A stretch of 64,000 bases of DNA from Streptomyces sp. NBC_00461. Lineage in GTDB: Bacteria > Actinomycetota > Actinomycetes > Streptomycetales > Streptomycetaceae. Below the pieces are notes generated by a model, which saw only the letters and a list, made by a program, of their open reading frames with translations, was not told the DNA's origin and did not search any database. The stretch spans positions 5,551,001 to 5,615,000 of the forward strand of contig NZ_CP107902.1 in NCBI RefSeq assembly GCF_036013935.1, given 5' to 3'. Of this stretch, positions 50,913 through 61,699 are shown one piece after another. Both the position numbers and the translations under genes were made by a program. How positions within the stretch are numbered: the stretch's first letter is position 1; every line of letters begins with the position of its first letter.

Positions 50913-51859
50913 CGGGCTCCTTCTGCACCGTGTGCACCGGGGGCGCGCTCCGTCGTCTGCGCCCCGCTCACGGGGGCGGCGCCCGGCGCGATGCCCGCGG
51001 CGCGCGCACCTTCCACGGCGCGCGCGACCTGTACGGCGTCCGCCGTCGCGCGCACCTCGTGCACACGTACCGCCCACGCTCCGGCGTGCGCCGCGAGTGC
51101 GGAGACGGCGGCCGTGGCGGCGTCGCGCTCGCGCGCGGGCGGCGGGGCCCCCTCCGGTCCGGCCAGCACGCGCCCGAGGAACCGCTTGCGGGAGGCGGCG
51201 ACGAGCAGGGGGTGACCGAGGCCGAGCAGGCGGTCGAGATGGGCCAGCAGGACGAGGTCGTGCTCGGCGTCCTTGGAGAAGCCGAGGCCCGGGTCGACGA
51301 CGATGCGGTCGGGGGCGACGCCGCCCGCCAGAACGGCCTCCACGCGTGCGTGCAGTTCGTCGACGACCTCGGTGACGACGTCGTCGTACACGCCCTTGAC
51401 GTTGCCGCCCTCCAGGAAGCCGCGCCAGTGCATGACGACGAAGGGCGCGCCGGCCTCTGCCACCACCGGGATCATCGTGGGGTCCGCGAGGCCGCCGCTG
51501 ACGTCGTTGACGAGGCCGGCGCCTGCGGCGAGGGCCTGTGCGGCGACGGACGCGCGCATGGTGTCGACGGAGACGGTGACGCCCTCCGAGGCGAGGCCGC
51601 GGACGACAGGGATGACGCGCTTGAGTTCCTCGGCCTCGTCGACGCGGGTGGCGCCGGGACGAGTGGACTCGCCACCGACGTCGACCAGGTCCGCGCCCTC
51701 GGCGACCAGTTCGAGACCGTGTTTGACGGCGGCCGTCGTGTCGAAGAAGCGGCCGCCGTCGGAGAAGGAGTCGGGTGTGACGTTCACGACCCCCATGACC
51801 GCGCAGCGGTCCCATTCCGGAAGGCCGACGACGCGCCCGCGTCCGTTCTGCTTGCTCAT
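50909..51859 (-). CDS. folP: Dihydropteroate synthase
   Basis: 316 residues from the ATG at 51859. It has the DHPS signatures VMGVVNVTPDSFSDGGRFFD and VDVGGESTRPGA, the substrate Lys/Arg region LLVAASRKRFLG, and DPGLGFSKDAEHD. It joins p-aminobenzoate to the pterin and is the sulfonamide target. The C-terminal ~30 residues are Ala/Gly/Pro-rich. The frame stays open far upstream into the repeat array (to ~52345), but conservation begins at this ATG. It is first in a unit with the NTF2-like, folB, folK and DUF3180 genes. Confidence 0.95.
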   Translation of the reverse strand: MSKQNGRGRVVGLPEWDRCAVMGVVNVTPDSFSDGGRFFDTTAAVKHGLELVAEGADLVDVGGESTRPGATRVDEAEELKRVIPVVRGLASEGVTVSVDTMRASVAAQALAAGAGLVNDVSGGLADPTMIPVVAEAGAPFVVMHWRGFLEGGNVKGVYDDVVTEVVDELHARVEAVLAGGVAPDRIVVDPGLGFSKDAEHDLVLLAHLDRLLGLGHPLLVAASRKRFLGRVLAGPEGAPPPARERDAATAAVSALAAHAGAWAVRVHEVRATADAVQVARAVEGARAAGIAPGAAPVSGAQTTERAPGAHGAEGAR

Positions 51860-51900
51860 ACGTTCAGCGTAGGCCCAGGGCCCGCCCGCGAACCGCCACG

Positions 51901-52513
51901 GCGGGAGTGGAGCTCCCCCGCCGCGGCCGGAGGGGAAGCGCGCCGGGCTCCGGGGGAAGCTGATCGCTTCCGGCGGGAGCGGGAGGCCGCCGGGCCGGAG
52001 TGGAAGCTGATCGCTTCCGGCGGGAGCGGGAGGCCGCCGGGCCGGAGTGGAAGCTGATCGCTTCCGGCGGGAGCGGGAGGCCGCCGGGCCGGAGTGGAAG
52101 CTGATCGCTTCCGGCGGGAGCGGGAGGCCGCCGGGCCGGAGTGGAAGCTGACCGCTTCCGGTCGGAGCGGAAGCGCACCGGGCCGCGGTGGAAGCTGACT
52201 GCCACGGTCGGAGTGGAAGCCCACCCTGCCGCGGCGGGAGGGGAAGCGCGCCGGGCTCCGGGGGAAGCTGACCGCTTCCGGCGGGAGCGGGAGGCCGCCG
52301 GGCCGGAGTGGAAGCTGATCGCTTTCGGTCGGAGCGGAAGCGCACCGGGTTCCGGGGGAAGCTGACCGCTTCCGGTCGGTCGGAAGCGCACCGGGCCGCG
52401 GTGGAAGCTGACTGCCACGGTCGGAGTGGAAGCCCACCGCTACCGGCCGGAGCGGAAGATCAGCGCCACGGCCCGAGCGGAAGCCCCCGTGCCCGAGGGG
52501 GCGAGGCTTCCGC
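51901..52513. repeat. Array of 47-bp tandem repeats, each with two potential hairpins
   Basis: The 705-bp space between folP and the MprF-like gene is filled by degenerate tandem repeats. A 17-base element GGAAGC-TGAYC-GCTTCC (6-bp stem, 5-nt loop) starts at 51955, 52002, 52049, 52096 and 52143, then at 52263, 52310 (one mismatch) and 52357; within each block the spacing is exactly 47 bp. Each is followed by a second dyad, CCGGCGG-N10-CCGCCGG (first copy 51970-51993). In the copy after 52143 the dyad is CCGGT...ACCGG, a C-G to T-A compensatory change at the same distance. The array ends near a long hairpin at 52477-52513 that may terminate the MprF-like gene. Some reading frames stay open through it, but none looks like a protein. 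Confidence 0.9.
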
Positions 52514-52564
52514 TCCGGCCGGCCTGTCACGGTCGGTCGGGCCGCCGGTTGTCCGGTCGCCCGC

Positions 52565-54400
52565 TCACGCCGCGCGTACGTCCCGCTCCGCGACCGCGTG
52601 GGTGCACGCGCGCGGGGCGGCCGTGCGGCGGCGCAGGAAGCGCGGCAGCGGGAGGGCGAGGGTGACGAAGCCCTCCGCCTGCATGGCGGCGAAGCCGATG
52701 CGCGGCAGGTCGGCCGACGCGCGGTAGACGACGAAGCGCGGTTCCCAGCGGGGCTGGAACTTCGCGTTGAACTTGTACAGGGACTCGATCTGGAACCAGC
52801 GGGAGAGGAACACCAGCAGCCCGCGCCAGGCGCGCAGCACCGGGCCCGCGCCGATCTTCTCGCCACGCGCGAGTGCCGCGCGGAACATGGCGAAGTTGAG
52901 CGACACGCGCGTGATGGCGAGTTTCGGCGCCGCCTGGAGGGCCGCGACGATGAGGAGTTCGTTCATACCGGGGTCGGCCGAACGGTCGCGGCGCATCAGG
53001 TCCAGGGACACGCCGTCCTCGCCCCACGGGACGAAGTGCAGGATCGCCTTCAGGTCGCCGTACGCACCCGGCTGGTCGTCCGCCTTGTGCGCGGTGGCGA
53101 TCAGGCAGTCGCCGTCGGAGCCGTCGCCGATGCGGCCGAGGGCCATCGAGAAGCCGCGCTCCGTGTCGGTGCCGCGCCAGTCCTCGGCGGCCTGCCGGAT
53201 CCGCTCCAGCTCGGCCTCGCCGACGTCACGGACACGTCGTACCCGGGTTTCGTAACCGGCGCGCTCGATGCGCTTGACCATTTGCCGCACGTTGCGCATC
53301 GCGCGGCCGGCGAGGGAGAAATCCCCGACGTCCACCACCGCCTCGTCGCCCAGTTCGAGGGCGTCGAGACCGGTCTCACGGGTCCACACCTCGCCGCCCG
53401 TCTCCGAGCAGCCCATGACGGCCGGCGTCCAGGAGTGGGCCCTGGCCTCGTCCATGAAGCGCTCGATGGCACCCGGCCAGGCCTCCACGTCGCCGATGGG
53501 GTCACCGCTGGCGAGCATCACCCCGGACACGACCCGGTACGTCACCGCAGCCTTGCCACTGGGCGAGAAGACGACCGCCTTGTCGCGGCGCAGCGCGAAG
53601 TGGCCGAGGGAGTCGCGGCGGCCGTGCTTCACCAGCAGGGCGCGCAGGCGCTCCTCGTCGTCCTCGGTCAGACGCGCGGCCGGGTGTTCGGGCCGGAACG
53701 CGAGGTAGATCGTCGTCACGGCGGTGATCAGGCCGAGGGCGCCCAGTGAGAAGGCGACCGTCCAGGAGGTGTTGCCCTGGTAGTCGACCGGGCCCTCGAA
53801 GCCGAACAGGCCGTACAGGACGTGCGTAATGCGATCGGCCAGGCTCGGGTCGCCGACCATCCGGTTCGGGTGGACGCTGACGATGATCAGTCCGAGCACG
53901 AGGGAACCGGCGCCCATGAGGACGAAGTTGGCGAGCGCACGCCAGCGGCTGCGCGGATCGGGCAGCGCCGCGAACTGGTCGCGGTGGCGCAGCAGCGGCG
54001 CGAGCAGCAGCAGCGAGATGACCACTCCGATCATGGAGTGGCGATATGTGAACTGCCCCACAGCACCCGCCGGCAGCAGCGCCACCGCGGCGCGCCAGGC
54101 CCGCCGCTTGCACCGCCTGAGGCCGTGCGCGAGCAGCAGCAGCAGGATCCCCGCGCTGAGCGACAGCGCGGCCGCGAACGGGCCGAACGAGCCGGGCAGC
54201 ACCTCGGCGAGGCTGTGCATACGGCTGTGCCTGAAGCGCGGGAACACGCCCGCGGCGATGTCCAGAACGCCTACGAGTGCGCAGGCTCTGGCGACGAGGA
54301 CGGGGACCGCCTCGGGGCGCGGACCACGGAATACGCGCCGCGCGCTGTGTGTTCGGGAGGGAACCCCACCCGACATTTCCTCATCTGTCCTGACAGACAT
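52565..54400 (-). CDS. MprF/LysX-type membrane protein with C-terminal DUF2156 domain
   Basis: 611 residues from the ATG at 54400; an ATG at 54376 is an alternative. The N-terminal half has about six membrane spans (VARACALVGVLDIAAGVFPR, AAALSLSAGILLLLLAHGLR, IGVVISLLLLAPLL, FVLMGAGSLVLGLIIVSV, TVAFSLGALGLITAVTTIYL). The C-terminal half is the cytosolic DUF2156/GNAT-like domain: RRDSLGHFALRRDKAVVFSP, then SGKAAVTYRVVSGVMLASGD, and the late YKFNAKFQPRWEPRFVVY. This domain transfers lysine or alanine from tRNA to phosphatidylglycerol in MprF/LysX proteins. There is no lysyl-tRNA synthetase domain. It probably modifies membrane lipid charge; the exact amino acid is not determined. Confidence 0.9.
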   Translation of the reverse strand: MSVRTDEEMSGGVPSRTHSARRVFRGPRPEAVPVLVARACALVGVLDIAAGVFPRFRHSRMHSLAEVLPGSFGPFAAALSLSAGILLLLLAHGLRRCKRRAWRAAVALLPAGAVGQFTYRHSMIGVVISLLLLAPLLRHRDQFAALPDPRSRWRALANFVLMGAGSLVLGLIIVSVHPNRMVGDPSLADRITHVLYGLFGFEGPVDYQGNTSWTVAFSLGALGLITAVTTIYLAFRPEHPAARLTEDDEERLRALLVKHGRRDSLGHFALRRDKAVVFSPSGKAAVTYRVVSGVMLASGDPIGDVEAWPGAIERFMDEARAHSWTPAVMGCSETGGEVWTRETGLDALELGDEAVVDVGDFSLAGRAMRNVRQMVKRIERAGYETRVRRVRDVGEAELERIRQAAEDWRGTDTERGFSMALGRIGDGSDGDCLIATAHKADDQPGAYGDLKAILHFVPWGEDGVSLDLMRRDRSADPGMNELLIVAALQAAPKLAITRVSLNFAMFRAALARGEKIGAGPVLRAWRGLLVFLSRWFQIESLYKFNAKFQPRWEPRFVVYRASADLPRIGFAAMQAEGFVTLALPLPRFLRRRTAAPRACTHAVAERDVRAA

Positions 54401-54573
54401 CGCATCCCGTAGTTCCGCGAGAGATCTTGGGTCCGGTCCCGATTCGGGCATCCGGCGACATTGCGCCCTCTAGGACGGTGTCTTGAGGGGAGAGGTTCCA
54501 GCCTCTCCTCAAAGCCGGTCCAAAGGCCAAGGAAAGTCCCGGACAAGCCCTTGCGAAGGAGCGGGGGAGCCGG

Positions 54574-55728
54574 ATGGAAACCGCAGGCAGGAAGCAGGTC
54601 ATGGGTCTTACGAGCAACAAAGTGCTGTGGCTGGCAGTCGCGTTCGCCGTGTTGTTGTTCGCGGGGACGGTGTGGCTGTGGCCGCGTCTGGCGCGGCGGA
54701 ACTGGCGAGCCGTCAGCGGGCGCGTCGGTCTGCTGCTCGGCACCCAGCTGGCCCTGTTCGCGTCGGTGGGCCTCGCCGCCAACCAGGCCTTCGGGTTCTA
54801 CGCCAGCTGGGCGGACCTGTTCGGGCAGGAGAAGGACCAGGGCGTGGTCGTGAACCACACGGGGCTCGGCGGCTCGGGCGGCCCGCTCGAAGTGGTCGAC
54901 ACGGCACGCGTGAGTGGAGTGGGCGGTTCCCGGCCACAGATCGGCGGTCAGGTCCAGAAGGTCGACATCGTCGGCCGTACGACGAAAATCGCCACTCCCG
55001 CGTATGTGTACCTGCCGCCGGAGTACTTTCAGCCGCAGTACCGCACGCGTACGTTTCCCGCGGCCGTGGTTCTGACGGGATATCCGGGAACCGCCCAGGC
55101 GCTCGTGGACAAACTGCACTACCCGCGCACCGCCCAGGAGCTCGCGAAGAGCGGCCGTATGCAGCCGATGATCCTTGTGATGCTGCGGCCGACGGTGGCG
55201 CCACCCCGGGACACGGAATGCGTGGACATCCCGGGCGGTCCGCAGACGGAGACGTTCTTCGCGAAGGATCTGCCCGATGCCGTACTCGCGCACTACCGGG
55301 TGGGCAGGAAACCGGGCAGCTGGGGCATCATCGGCGACTCCACGGGCGGCTACTGCGCCCTCAAGCTCGCCATGCACCACCCCGGGTCGTACGCGGCCGG
55401 GGCGGGCCTGTCGCCGTACTACAAGGCGCCGACCGACCCCACCACGGGCGACCTCTTCCGCGGCGACAAGGCGCTGCGCAATCGCGCCGACCTGTGGTGG
55501 TGCATCAAGCATCTGCCGGCGCCCGACACTTCACTGCTCGTCACCAGCAGCAGGATCGGGGAATCCAACTACAAGTCGACTCTGAAGTTCATAGAGCGTG
55601 TGCAGGCCACCAAGCTGACAAGGATCTCGTCCATCATCCTCGAAAGCGGCGGGCACAACTTCAACACCTGGCGGCGGGAGATTCCGGCGACGCTGCAGTG
55701 GATCAGTGGGCGGCTGAGCGACCGGTGA
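54574..55728 (+). CDS. Membrane-anchored esterase (esterase D / antigen 85-like alpha/beta hydrolase)
   Basis: 384 residues from the ATG at 54574, which follows GGGGGAG; an ATG at 54601 after AGGAAG is an alternative. Two hydrophobic N-terminal segments (VLWLAVAFAVLLFAGTVWLW; VGLLLGTQLALFASVGLAAN) anchor it. The rest is an esterase-like alpha/beta hydrolase with the nucleophile elbow GDSTGG in SWGIIGDSTGGYCALKLAMH and a likely catalytic His in ESGGHNFNTWRRE. It resembles actinobacterial mycolyltransferase/esterase D-type proteins. Since Streptomyces makes no mycolic acids, a general acyl hydrolase or transferase at the cell surface is more likely. Confidence 0.88.
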   Translation: METAGRKQVMGLTSNKVLWLAVAFAVLLFAGTVWLWPRLARRNWRAVSGRVGLLLGTQLALFASVGLAANQAFGFYASWADLFGQEKDQGVVVNHTGLGGSGGPLEVVDTARVSGVGGSRPQIGGQVQKVDIVGRTTKIATPAYVYLPPEYFQPQYRTRTFPAAVVLTGYPGTAQALVDKLHYPRTAQELAKSGRMQPMILVMLRPTVAPPRDTECVDIPGGPQTETFFAKDLPDAVLAHYRVGRKPGSWGIIGDSTGGYCALKLAMHHPGSYAAGAGLSPYYKAPTDPTTGDLFRGDKALRNRADLWWCIKHLPAPDTSLLVTSSRIGESNYKSTLKFIERVQATKLTRISSIILESGGHNFNTWRREIPATLQWISGRLSDR

Positions 55729-55863
55729 CGGGGGTTACGGCCGATGATGATCTTGCTGAATTCGGTGAGGGCCAATTCCTGATGCGCCGTGAACGTTTCG
55801 GGATGGCTGCGTTTTTACGGGGCGGGGCACCAAGGCTCGCCTACTCGCGGTAAGTTTCTGGCC

Positions 55864-57408
<1,545 letters not shown>

Positions 57409-57411
57409 CGT

Positions 57412-58749
57412 CTACGACGCCATCCAGCGGTCGGGGCGCGCGTCCCTGCGTCCCGTCCGTGACCTCTCGGCCTGCGCCCGCAGCAACTCCGCCGCCTCCT
57501 GAGCGCCCCGCAGCCGAGCTGTCACGGACTTGTTGGCCCCCGTGTCCACATGCACGTCGGCAAGCCGCCACAGTCGCCGCCAGGGGCCCTGAGTGAGTCG
57601 TACGCTCTGCACCTTCGCGTGCGGGACGAGCGCCAGGCTCCGTCGCAGGAGTCCGTGCCGGGTGGCGAACACCGTGTCGGTGACGGCGAGTCCGTACCCC
57701 CGCCACCACACCGGTACGCAGCGTCCGGCCCGGCGAGGGGGCCGTGACAGCTCCTCCGCCGACGGCACGGTCACACCGGGCAGCACGCGCGCGACGACCG
57801 ACTCGGCGACCGCCCGCGGAGCGACCGGCACCAGCACGGAGTTGGACGATCCGGCCACATCCAGCTCCACCCGCACCCATCCGCGCCGCCGCCACAGCAG
57901 CGGCTCCACGATCCGCACGGTCTGCACCCGGCCGGGCGGCACCGTCTCGTGCGTACGGTCGAGCAGCCCGTGGTCGATGCGCAGCCCGTCCGGCGACTCG
58001 CCCACCGTCCAGTCGTACTCGCCGACGAACCGCCCCACGCTGCTCGCGCCCGCCGTGCCCAGCAGCGGCAGGGCCGTCGCGAGGACGGTCCACACGCTGT
58101 GGGTGGCCAGCCACAGAACGGGCGGTACGACGAGGGCGGCGACCAGGGAGCCCCAGGTGGCGCCCGTCAGTACGACGGAGATCGCGAGGTCGAACGGGGG
58201 AGTGCGCAGCAGCTCGCGCGCGGGCGCCTCGCCGACCTCGTGCGCCGTCTCGGGTGCGAAACCGGCCGCCCGGGCGAGGAGTTCCGCGCGCAGCGCACGC
58301 GCCTCGCGCTCTCCCAGGAAAGCGAGTTCGTCCTTCTTGTCGGCGCCTATGACGTCGAGCTTCAGCTTGGCGACGCCCGCCACGCGCGCGAGGAGCGGCT
58401 GGGTGACGTCGACCGCCTGGATGCGTTCCAGCCGGATGTGCGCGGTGCGCCGGAACAACAGGCCGGTACGGATGCGCAGTTCGCCGTCGGTCACCGCGAA
58501 GTGCGTGAACCACCAGGTGAGGAAACCGTAGAGGGCGGCGGCCGGGACGAGAACGGCGAGCGCGATCAGCAGGGTGGTGGTCGTCAGTCGCGTCAGCTGG
58601 TGCTGCGCCTGGTCGGGGTCGTGCACCGCCCACCCGATGACGACGGCCACCGGCGCCCACGCCCGCCTCAGGGGCGTCACGGGGTGCAGCCGCCGTTCGG
58701 TGACGGGTTCCTTCGCGCGTACGGCGTCGTCGACGCCCGGCGCGGTCAC
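57412..58749 (-). CDS. PH-domain membrane protein (YdbT-like, bPH2)
   Basis: 445 residues from the GTG at 58749, overlapping the stop of the upstream PH-domain gene (GTGA). Two pairs of membrane spans alternate with bacterial PH domains. The first has [20 protein letters not shown] and [20 protein letters not shown]; a second is [20 protein letters not shown], then [20 protein letters not shown]; a third is [20 protein letters not shown]. Three bPH2 repeats with this Q(A/S)V pattern are typical of YdbT. Together with the YdbS-like partner it is widespread in Gram-positives; the role is unclear but lies at the membrane. Confidence 0.9.
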   Translation of the reverse strand: MTAPGVDDAVRAKEPVTERRLHPVTPLRRAWAPVAVVIGWAVHDPDQAQHQLTRLTTTTLLIALAVLVPAAALYGFLTWWFTHFAVTDGELRIRTGLLFRRTAHIRLERIQAVDVTQPLLARVAGVAKLKLDVIGADKKDELAFLGEREARALRAELLARAAGFAPETAHEVGEAPARELLRTPPFDLAISVVLTGATWGSLVAALVVPPVLWLATHSVWTVLATALPLLGTAGASSVGRFVGEYDWTVGESPDGLRIDHGLLDRTHETVPPGRVQTVRIVEPLLWRRRGWVRVELDVAGSSNSVLVPVAPRAVAESVVARVLPGVTVPSAEELSRPPRRAGRCVPVWWRGYGLAVTDTVFATRHGLLRRSLALVPHAKVQSVRLTQGPWRRLWRLADVHVDTGANKSVTARLRGAQEAAELLRAQAERSRTGRRDARPDRWMAS

Positions 58750-59258
58750 AGGCCCGCCGATCGGGCCTCGCCGAGTTCGCTGAGCCGGTCGCGCAGCCGT
58801 TCCGCCTCGGCCGGGTCGAGGCCCGGGATGGTCGCGTCGGTCGCGGCGGCCGCCGTGTGCAGCTGCACGCTGGCCAGCCCGAAGTGCCGCTCGACGGGCC
58901 CGGAGGTCACCTCGACGAGCTGCATCCTCCCGTACGGCACGACGGTCTCCTCGCGCCACAGCACGCCCCGGCTGATCAGCAGGTCGTCGGCGCGCTCGGC
59001 GTACCGCCACGAGCGCCAGTTGCGGCCGAGCAGCACCCAGCCCCTGGCGATCAGTGCGAGCGGCAGCAGCGCGAAGGCGGCCCAGACGGGTCCCGCGAGC
59101 AGTCCGAGCAGCAGCCCCAGGGCGAGGGCCAGCAGCCCCAGCCACACCACCAGCAGCAGCCGGCGCATCCGCAGCAGTCCGGGCGGCAGCCCGATCCACT
59201 CCGGCTGTATCGATTCGTCCCCCGTCGTCCCCGTGTTCAGCGGGCTCCCCGTCTCCAT
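58746..59258 (-). CDS. PH-domain membrane protein (YdbS-like, bPH2)
   Basis: 170 residues from the ATG at 59258. Two adjacent membrane spans ([39 protein letters not shown]) precede a single bPH2 domain with [20 protein letters not shown], then [20 protein letters not shown]. It forms a YdbS-YdbT pair with the downstream gene and is translationally coupled to it. Confidence 0.9.
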   Translation of the reverse strand: METGSPLNTGTTGDESIQPEWIGLPPGLLRMRRLLLVVWLGLLALALGLLLGLLAGPVWAAFALLPLALIARGWVLLGRNWRSWRYAERADDLLISRGVLWREETVVPYGRMQLVEVTSGPVERHFGLASVQLHTAAAATDATIPGLDPAEAERLRDRLSELGEARSAGL

Positions 59259-59289
59259 GACGCCAGACTACGTAGGAGAGACTGTGTGC

Positions 59290-60441
59290 ATGACTCCCAC
59301 GACGGAGACCACGGTCGGGATCGGCGGCGCCGCGGAGAGCACCGACATGGTGCTCAACATCGGACCGCAGCATCCGTCCACGCACGGCGTACTGCGGCTG
59401 CGACTGGTGCTGGACGGCGAGCGCATCATGCACGCGGAGCCGGTGATCGGGTACATGCACCGCGGCGCCGAGAAGCTCTTCGAGGCGCGCGACTACCGCC
59501 AGATCATCATGCTCGCCAACCGCCACGACTGGCTGTCGGCCTTCTCGAACGAGCTGGGTGTGGTCCTCGCCGTGGAGCGCATGCTCGGCATGGAGGTCCC
59601 CACGCGCGCGGTGTGGACGCGCACGCTGCTGGCGGAGCTCAACCGGGTGCTCAACCACCTGATGTTCCTGGGCTCGTACCCGCTGGAACTCGGCGGCATC
59701 ACGCCGGTCTTCTACGCGTTCCGGGAGCGTGAGGTCCTCCAGAACGTCATGGAGGAGGTCTCCGGCGGCCGTATGCACTACATGTTCAACCGCGTCGGGG
59801 GCCTGAAGGAGGACCTGCCGGCGGGCTGGGCCGCCCGTGCTCGTGGCGCCGTCGCCGCCGTGCGCTCGCGCATGGACGTCTACGACGACCTGGTGCTCGG
59901 CAACGAGATCTTCCGGGGGCGCACCCGGGGCGTCGGCGCGCTCGCGCCGGAGGCCGTGCACGCGTACGGCGTGAGCGGCCCGATCGCGCGCGCCTCGGGC
60001 GTCGACTTCGACCTGCGGCGCGACGAGCCGTACCTCGCGTACGGCGAGCTGCAGGACACCCTGAAGGTCGTCACGCGGCAGGAGGGCGACTGTCTCGCCC
60101 GCTTCGAGGTGCTCCTGGAGCAGACCCACGTCGCCCTCGACCTCGCCGACGCCTGTCTCGACCGGCTCGCCGACCTGCCGCCCGGACCGATCAACCAGCG
60201 GCTCCCCAAGGTCCTGAAGGCGCCCGAGGGCCACACGTACGCGTGGACCGAGAACCCGCTCGGCATCAACGGCTACTACCTCGTCAGCAAGGGCGAGAAG
60301 ACCCCGTACCGGCTGAAGCTGCGCTCGGCCTCGTACAACAACATCCAGGCGCTCGTGGAACTGCTGCCGGGGACGCTGGTCGCGGACATGGTGGCGATCC
60401 TGGGATCGCTGTTCTTCGTGGTCGGGGACATCGACAAGTAG
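59290..60441 (+). CDS. nuoD2: NADH-quinone oxidoreductase subunit D paralogue (orphan NuoD)
   Basis: 383 residues from the ATG at 59290; a GTG at 59284, closer to GGAGAG, is possible. It is a full Nuo[16 protein letters not shown] at 23-37, [16 protein letters not shown] at 56-71, [17 protein letters not shown], and the C-terminal [20 protein letters not shown]. Residues matching the quinone-site His (His32) and Tyr (Tyr69) of Thermus Nqo4 are present. No other nuo gene is nearby, so this is an extra copy besides the one expected in the main nuo operon. It is convergent with a MidA/NDUFAF7-like methyltransferase gene, 75 bp apart. Confidence 0.93.
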   Translation: MTPTTETTVGIGGAAESTDMVLNIGPQHPSTHGVLRLRLVLDGERIMHAEPVIGYMHRGAEKLFEARDYRQIIMLANRHDWLSAFSNELGVVLAVERMLGMEVPTRAVWTRTLLAELNRVLNHLMFLGSYPLELGGITPVFYAFREREVLQNVMEEVSGGRMHYMFNRVGGLKEDLPAGWAARARGAVAAVRSRMDVYDDLVLGNEIFRGRTRGVGALAPEAVHAYGVSGPIARASGVDFDLRRDEPYLAYGELQDTLKVVTRQEGDCLARFEVLLEQTHVALDLADACLDRLADLPPGPINQRLPKVLKAPEGHTYAWTENPLGINGYYLVSKGEKTPYRLKLRSASYNNIQALVELLPGTLVADMVAILGSLFFVVGDIDK

Positions 60442-60495
60442 CGGACAAGTAGCGGACAAGTAACGGGCAAGCAGTGGGCAAGCAGCGGGCAAGTA
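60441..60495. repeat. 11-bp tandem repeat x5 after nuoD2
   Basis: Units GCGGACAAGTA, GCGGACAAGTA, ACGGGCAAGCA, GTGGGCAAGCA and GCGGGCAAGTA run back to back from the stop codon. They fill most of the space before the convergent methyltransferase gene. Confidence 0.85.
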
Positions 60496-60516
60496 GGTGT
60501 AGCCGAGCGGTGGCCG

Positions 60517-61581
60517 TCAGGCCCGCTCAGCGAGCCCCGGCCGTTGTGGGTGGCCGAGTGGACGGTCCAGTGGGTCCGGAATTCGGTCCGGAATTCCAAC
60601 CGGCTGGAGAAGCCACCCGAAGTCGCCCAGCCCGCCCGTCGCGGTGAGCTCGGCTGCCTCGCCGGCGCTCGCGAGGGCGCGTACGTAGGCCAAGGGGTCG
60701 GTGGAGGCGAGCGTGAGCGGGGGGCGTGCGCCGGAGAGGCCCAGGGCGCGCAGCGCGTCACCTTGCGGGAGCAGGCGTGCCCCGGGGAGCGCGCATGCGT
60801 CCAGCGCCACGTGCGCCGTGATGTCGCACGAGCCGTCCGGCACGGGGTCCGTCCCGCGCCCCGCGCGAAAGCCGGTGAGCGTCCCGAACGGGGGGCGCGC
60901 GTCCAGGGTGTGCGTGTAGTCGACGGCGACCGCGAGTCCCCGGTCGACCGAGGAGACCGCGGCCGCCCAGGCCTCGTCCCTGGGGAGACCGATCTCGGCC
61001 CGCAGCCCCTTGTCGGCCGGCAGCGGCCACCACCGGGCGAGCCACTCCGCCTCCGCCCCCGTAGCCGTATCCGTGCCGTCGACGCGATCCCCGAGCCGCT
61101 CGGTCCCGTCCTCTCGTACGAGCACCCACCGCGGCACACCCTCGGAGTCCACTTCGACGACGTCCACCGGGACGTTGTCCAGCCACTCGTTGGCGAACAG
61201 CAGCCCCGTGACTCCCCGCGGCGGTTCGGTGAGCCACTCGATCCGGTCGTCGAGGCCCTGAGGGCGGTCGGCGATCTCGACGGCGTACGCACGCGTGCGT
61301 GCCGCCACCTCCGCGGGCAGCGCGGCCAGCACGCCGCCGGCCAGTTCGCCCCGTCCCGCGGCCATGTCGACGAAGGCGAGCGAGGCGGGCCGGTCCAGGG
61401 CCGTGTCCACCCGGCACAACAGCCGGGCCACGGCCTCGGCGAAGAGCGGCGACGCGTGCACGGACGTACGGAAGTGCCCGGCCGGGCCCTCGGGCCTGCG
61501 ATAGAAGCCGTCCGGCCCGTACAAGGCGGCCTCGGCCGCCGCCCGCCAGCCCTGCCACCGGCCCGATGTCTCTCCCGTCAC
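60517..61581 (-). CDS. SAM-dependent methyltransferase of the MidA / NDUFAF7 type
   Basis: 354 residues from the GTG at 61581. The order of motifs matches COG1565: [20 protein letters not shown], then [17 protein letters not shown] (compare the GFY...GDF.TS...FGE region), motif I as [15 protein letters not shown], then YAVEIAD and [18 protein letters not shown] (compare the A-N/H-E-F/W-x-D-x-L/V-P motif). Human NDUFAF7, of this family, dimethylates an Arg of NDUFS2, the NuoD homologue. Here the gene faces a nuoD paralogue, so the NuoD-like protein is a reasonable substrate; this is inference. The C-terminus is Pro-rich and divergent. Confidence 0.8.
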   Translation of the reverse strand: MTGETSGRWQGWRAAAEAALYGPDGFYRRPEGPAGHFRTSVHASPLFAEAVARLLCRVDTALDRPASLAFVDMAAGRGELAGGVLAALPAEVAARTRAYAVEIADRPQGLDDRIEWLTEPPRGVTGLLFANEWLDNVPVDVVEVDSEGVPRWVLVREDGTERLGDRVDGTDTATGAEAEWLARWWPLPADKGLRAEIGLPRDEAWAAAVSSVDRGLAVAVDYTHTLDARPPFGTLTGFRAGRGTDPVPDGSCDITAHVALDACALPGARLLPQGDALRALGLSGARPPLTLASTDPLAYVRALASAGEAAELTATGGLGDFGWLLQPVGIPDRIPDPLDRPLGHPQRPGLAERA

Positions 61582-61699
61582 AGGCCCAGGCTAGGCGCTC
61601 AGGAGAATGGGGCCTCCACCTTGGGGAGTAGGCGCACCGGGTGCGGATCGGTCCTCCGGTTGACCCATGCACGCATCACGCTTCCCTACGCTGGGTTAC

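Noticed and set aside
51901..52513. CRISPR array
   Set aside because: Repeats are directly adjacent without unique spacers, and no cas genes are present.
51856..52866. Long open frames on both strands through the folP upstream repeats, including one that would extend FolP upstream to 52345
   Set aside because: They are repeats of RRPPAPAGSDQLPL-type low-complexity sequence caused by the 47-bp array and lack of A/T-rich stops. FolP conservation starts at the ATG at 51859.
57412..60492. Very long minus-strand frame joining the PH-domain gene with sequence antisense to nuoD2
   Set aside because: Only the part up to the GTG at 58749 is conserved. The rest is antisense to nuoD2 and overlaps the second PH gene in another frame.
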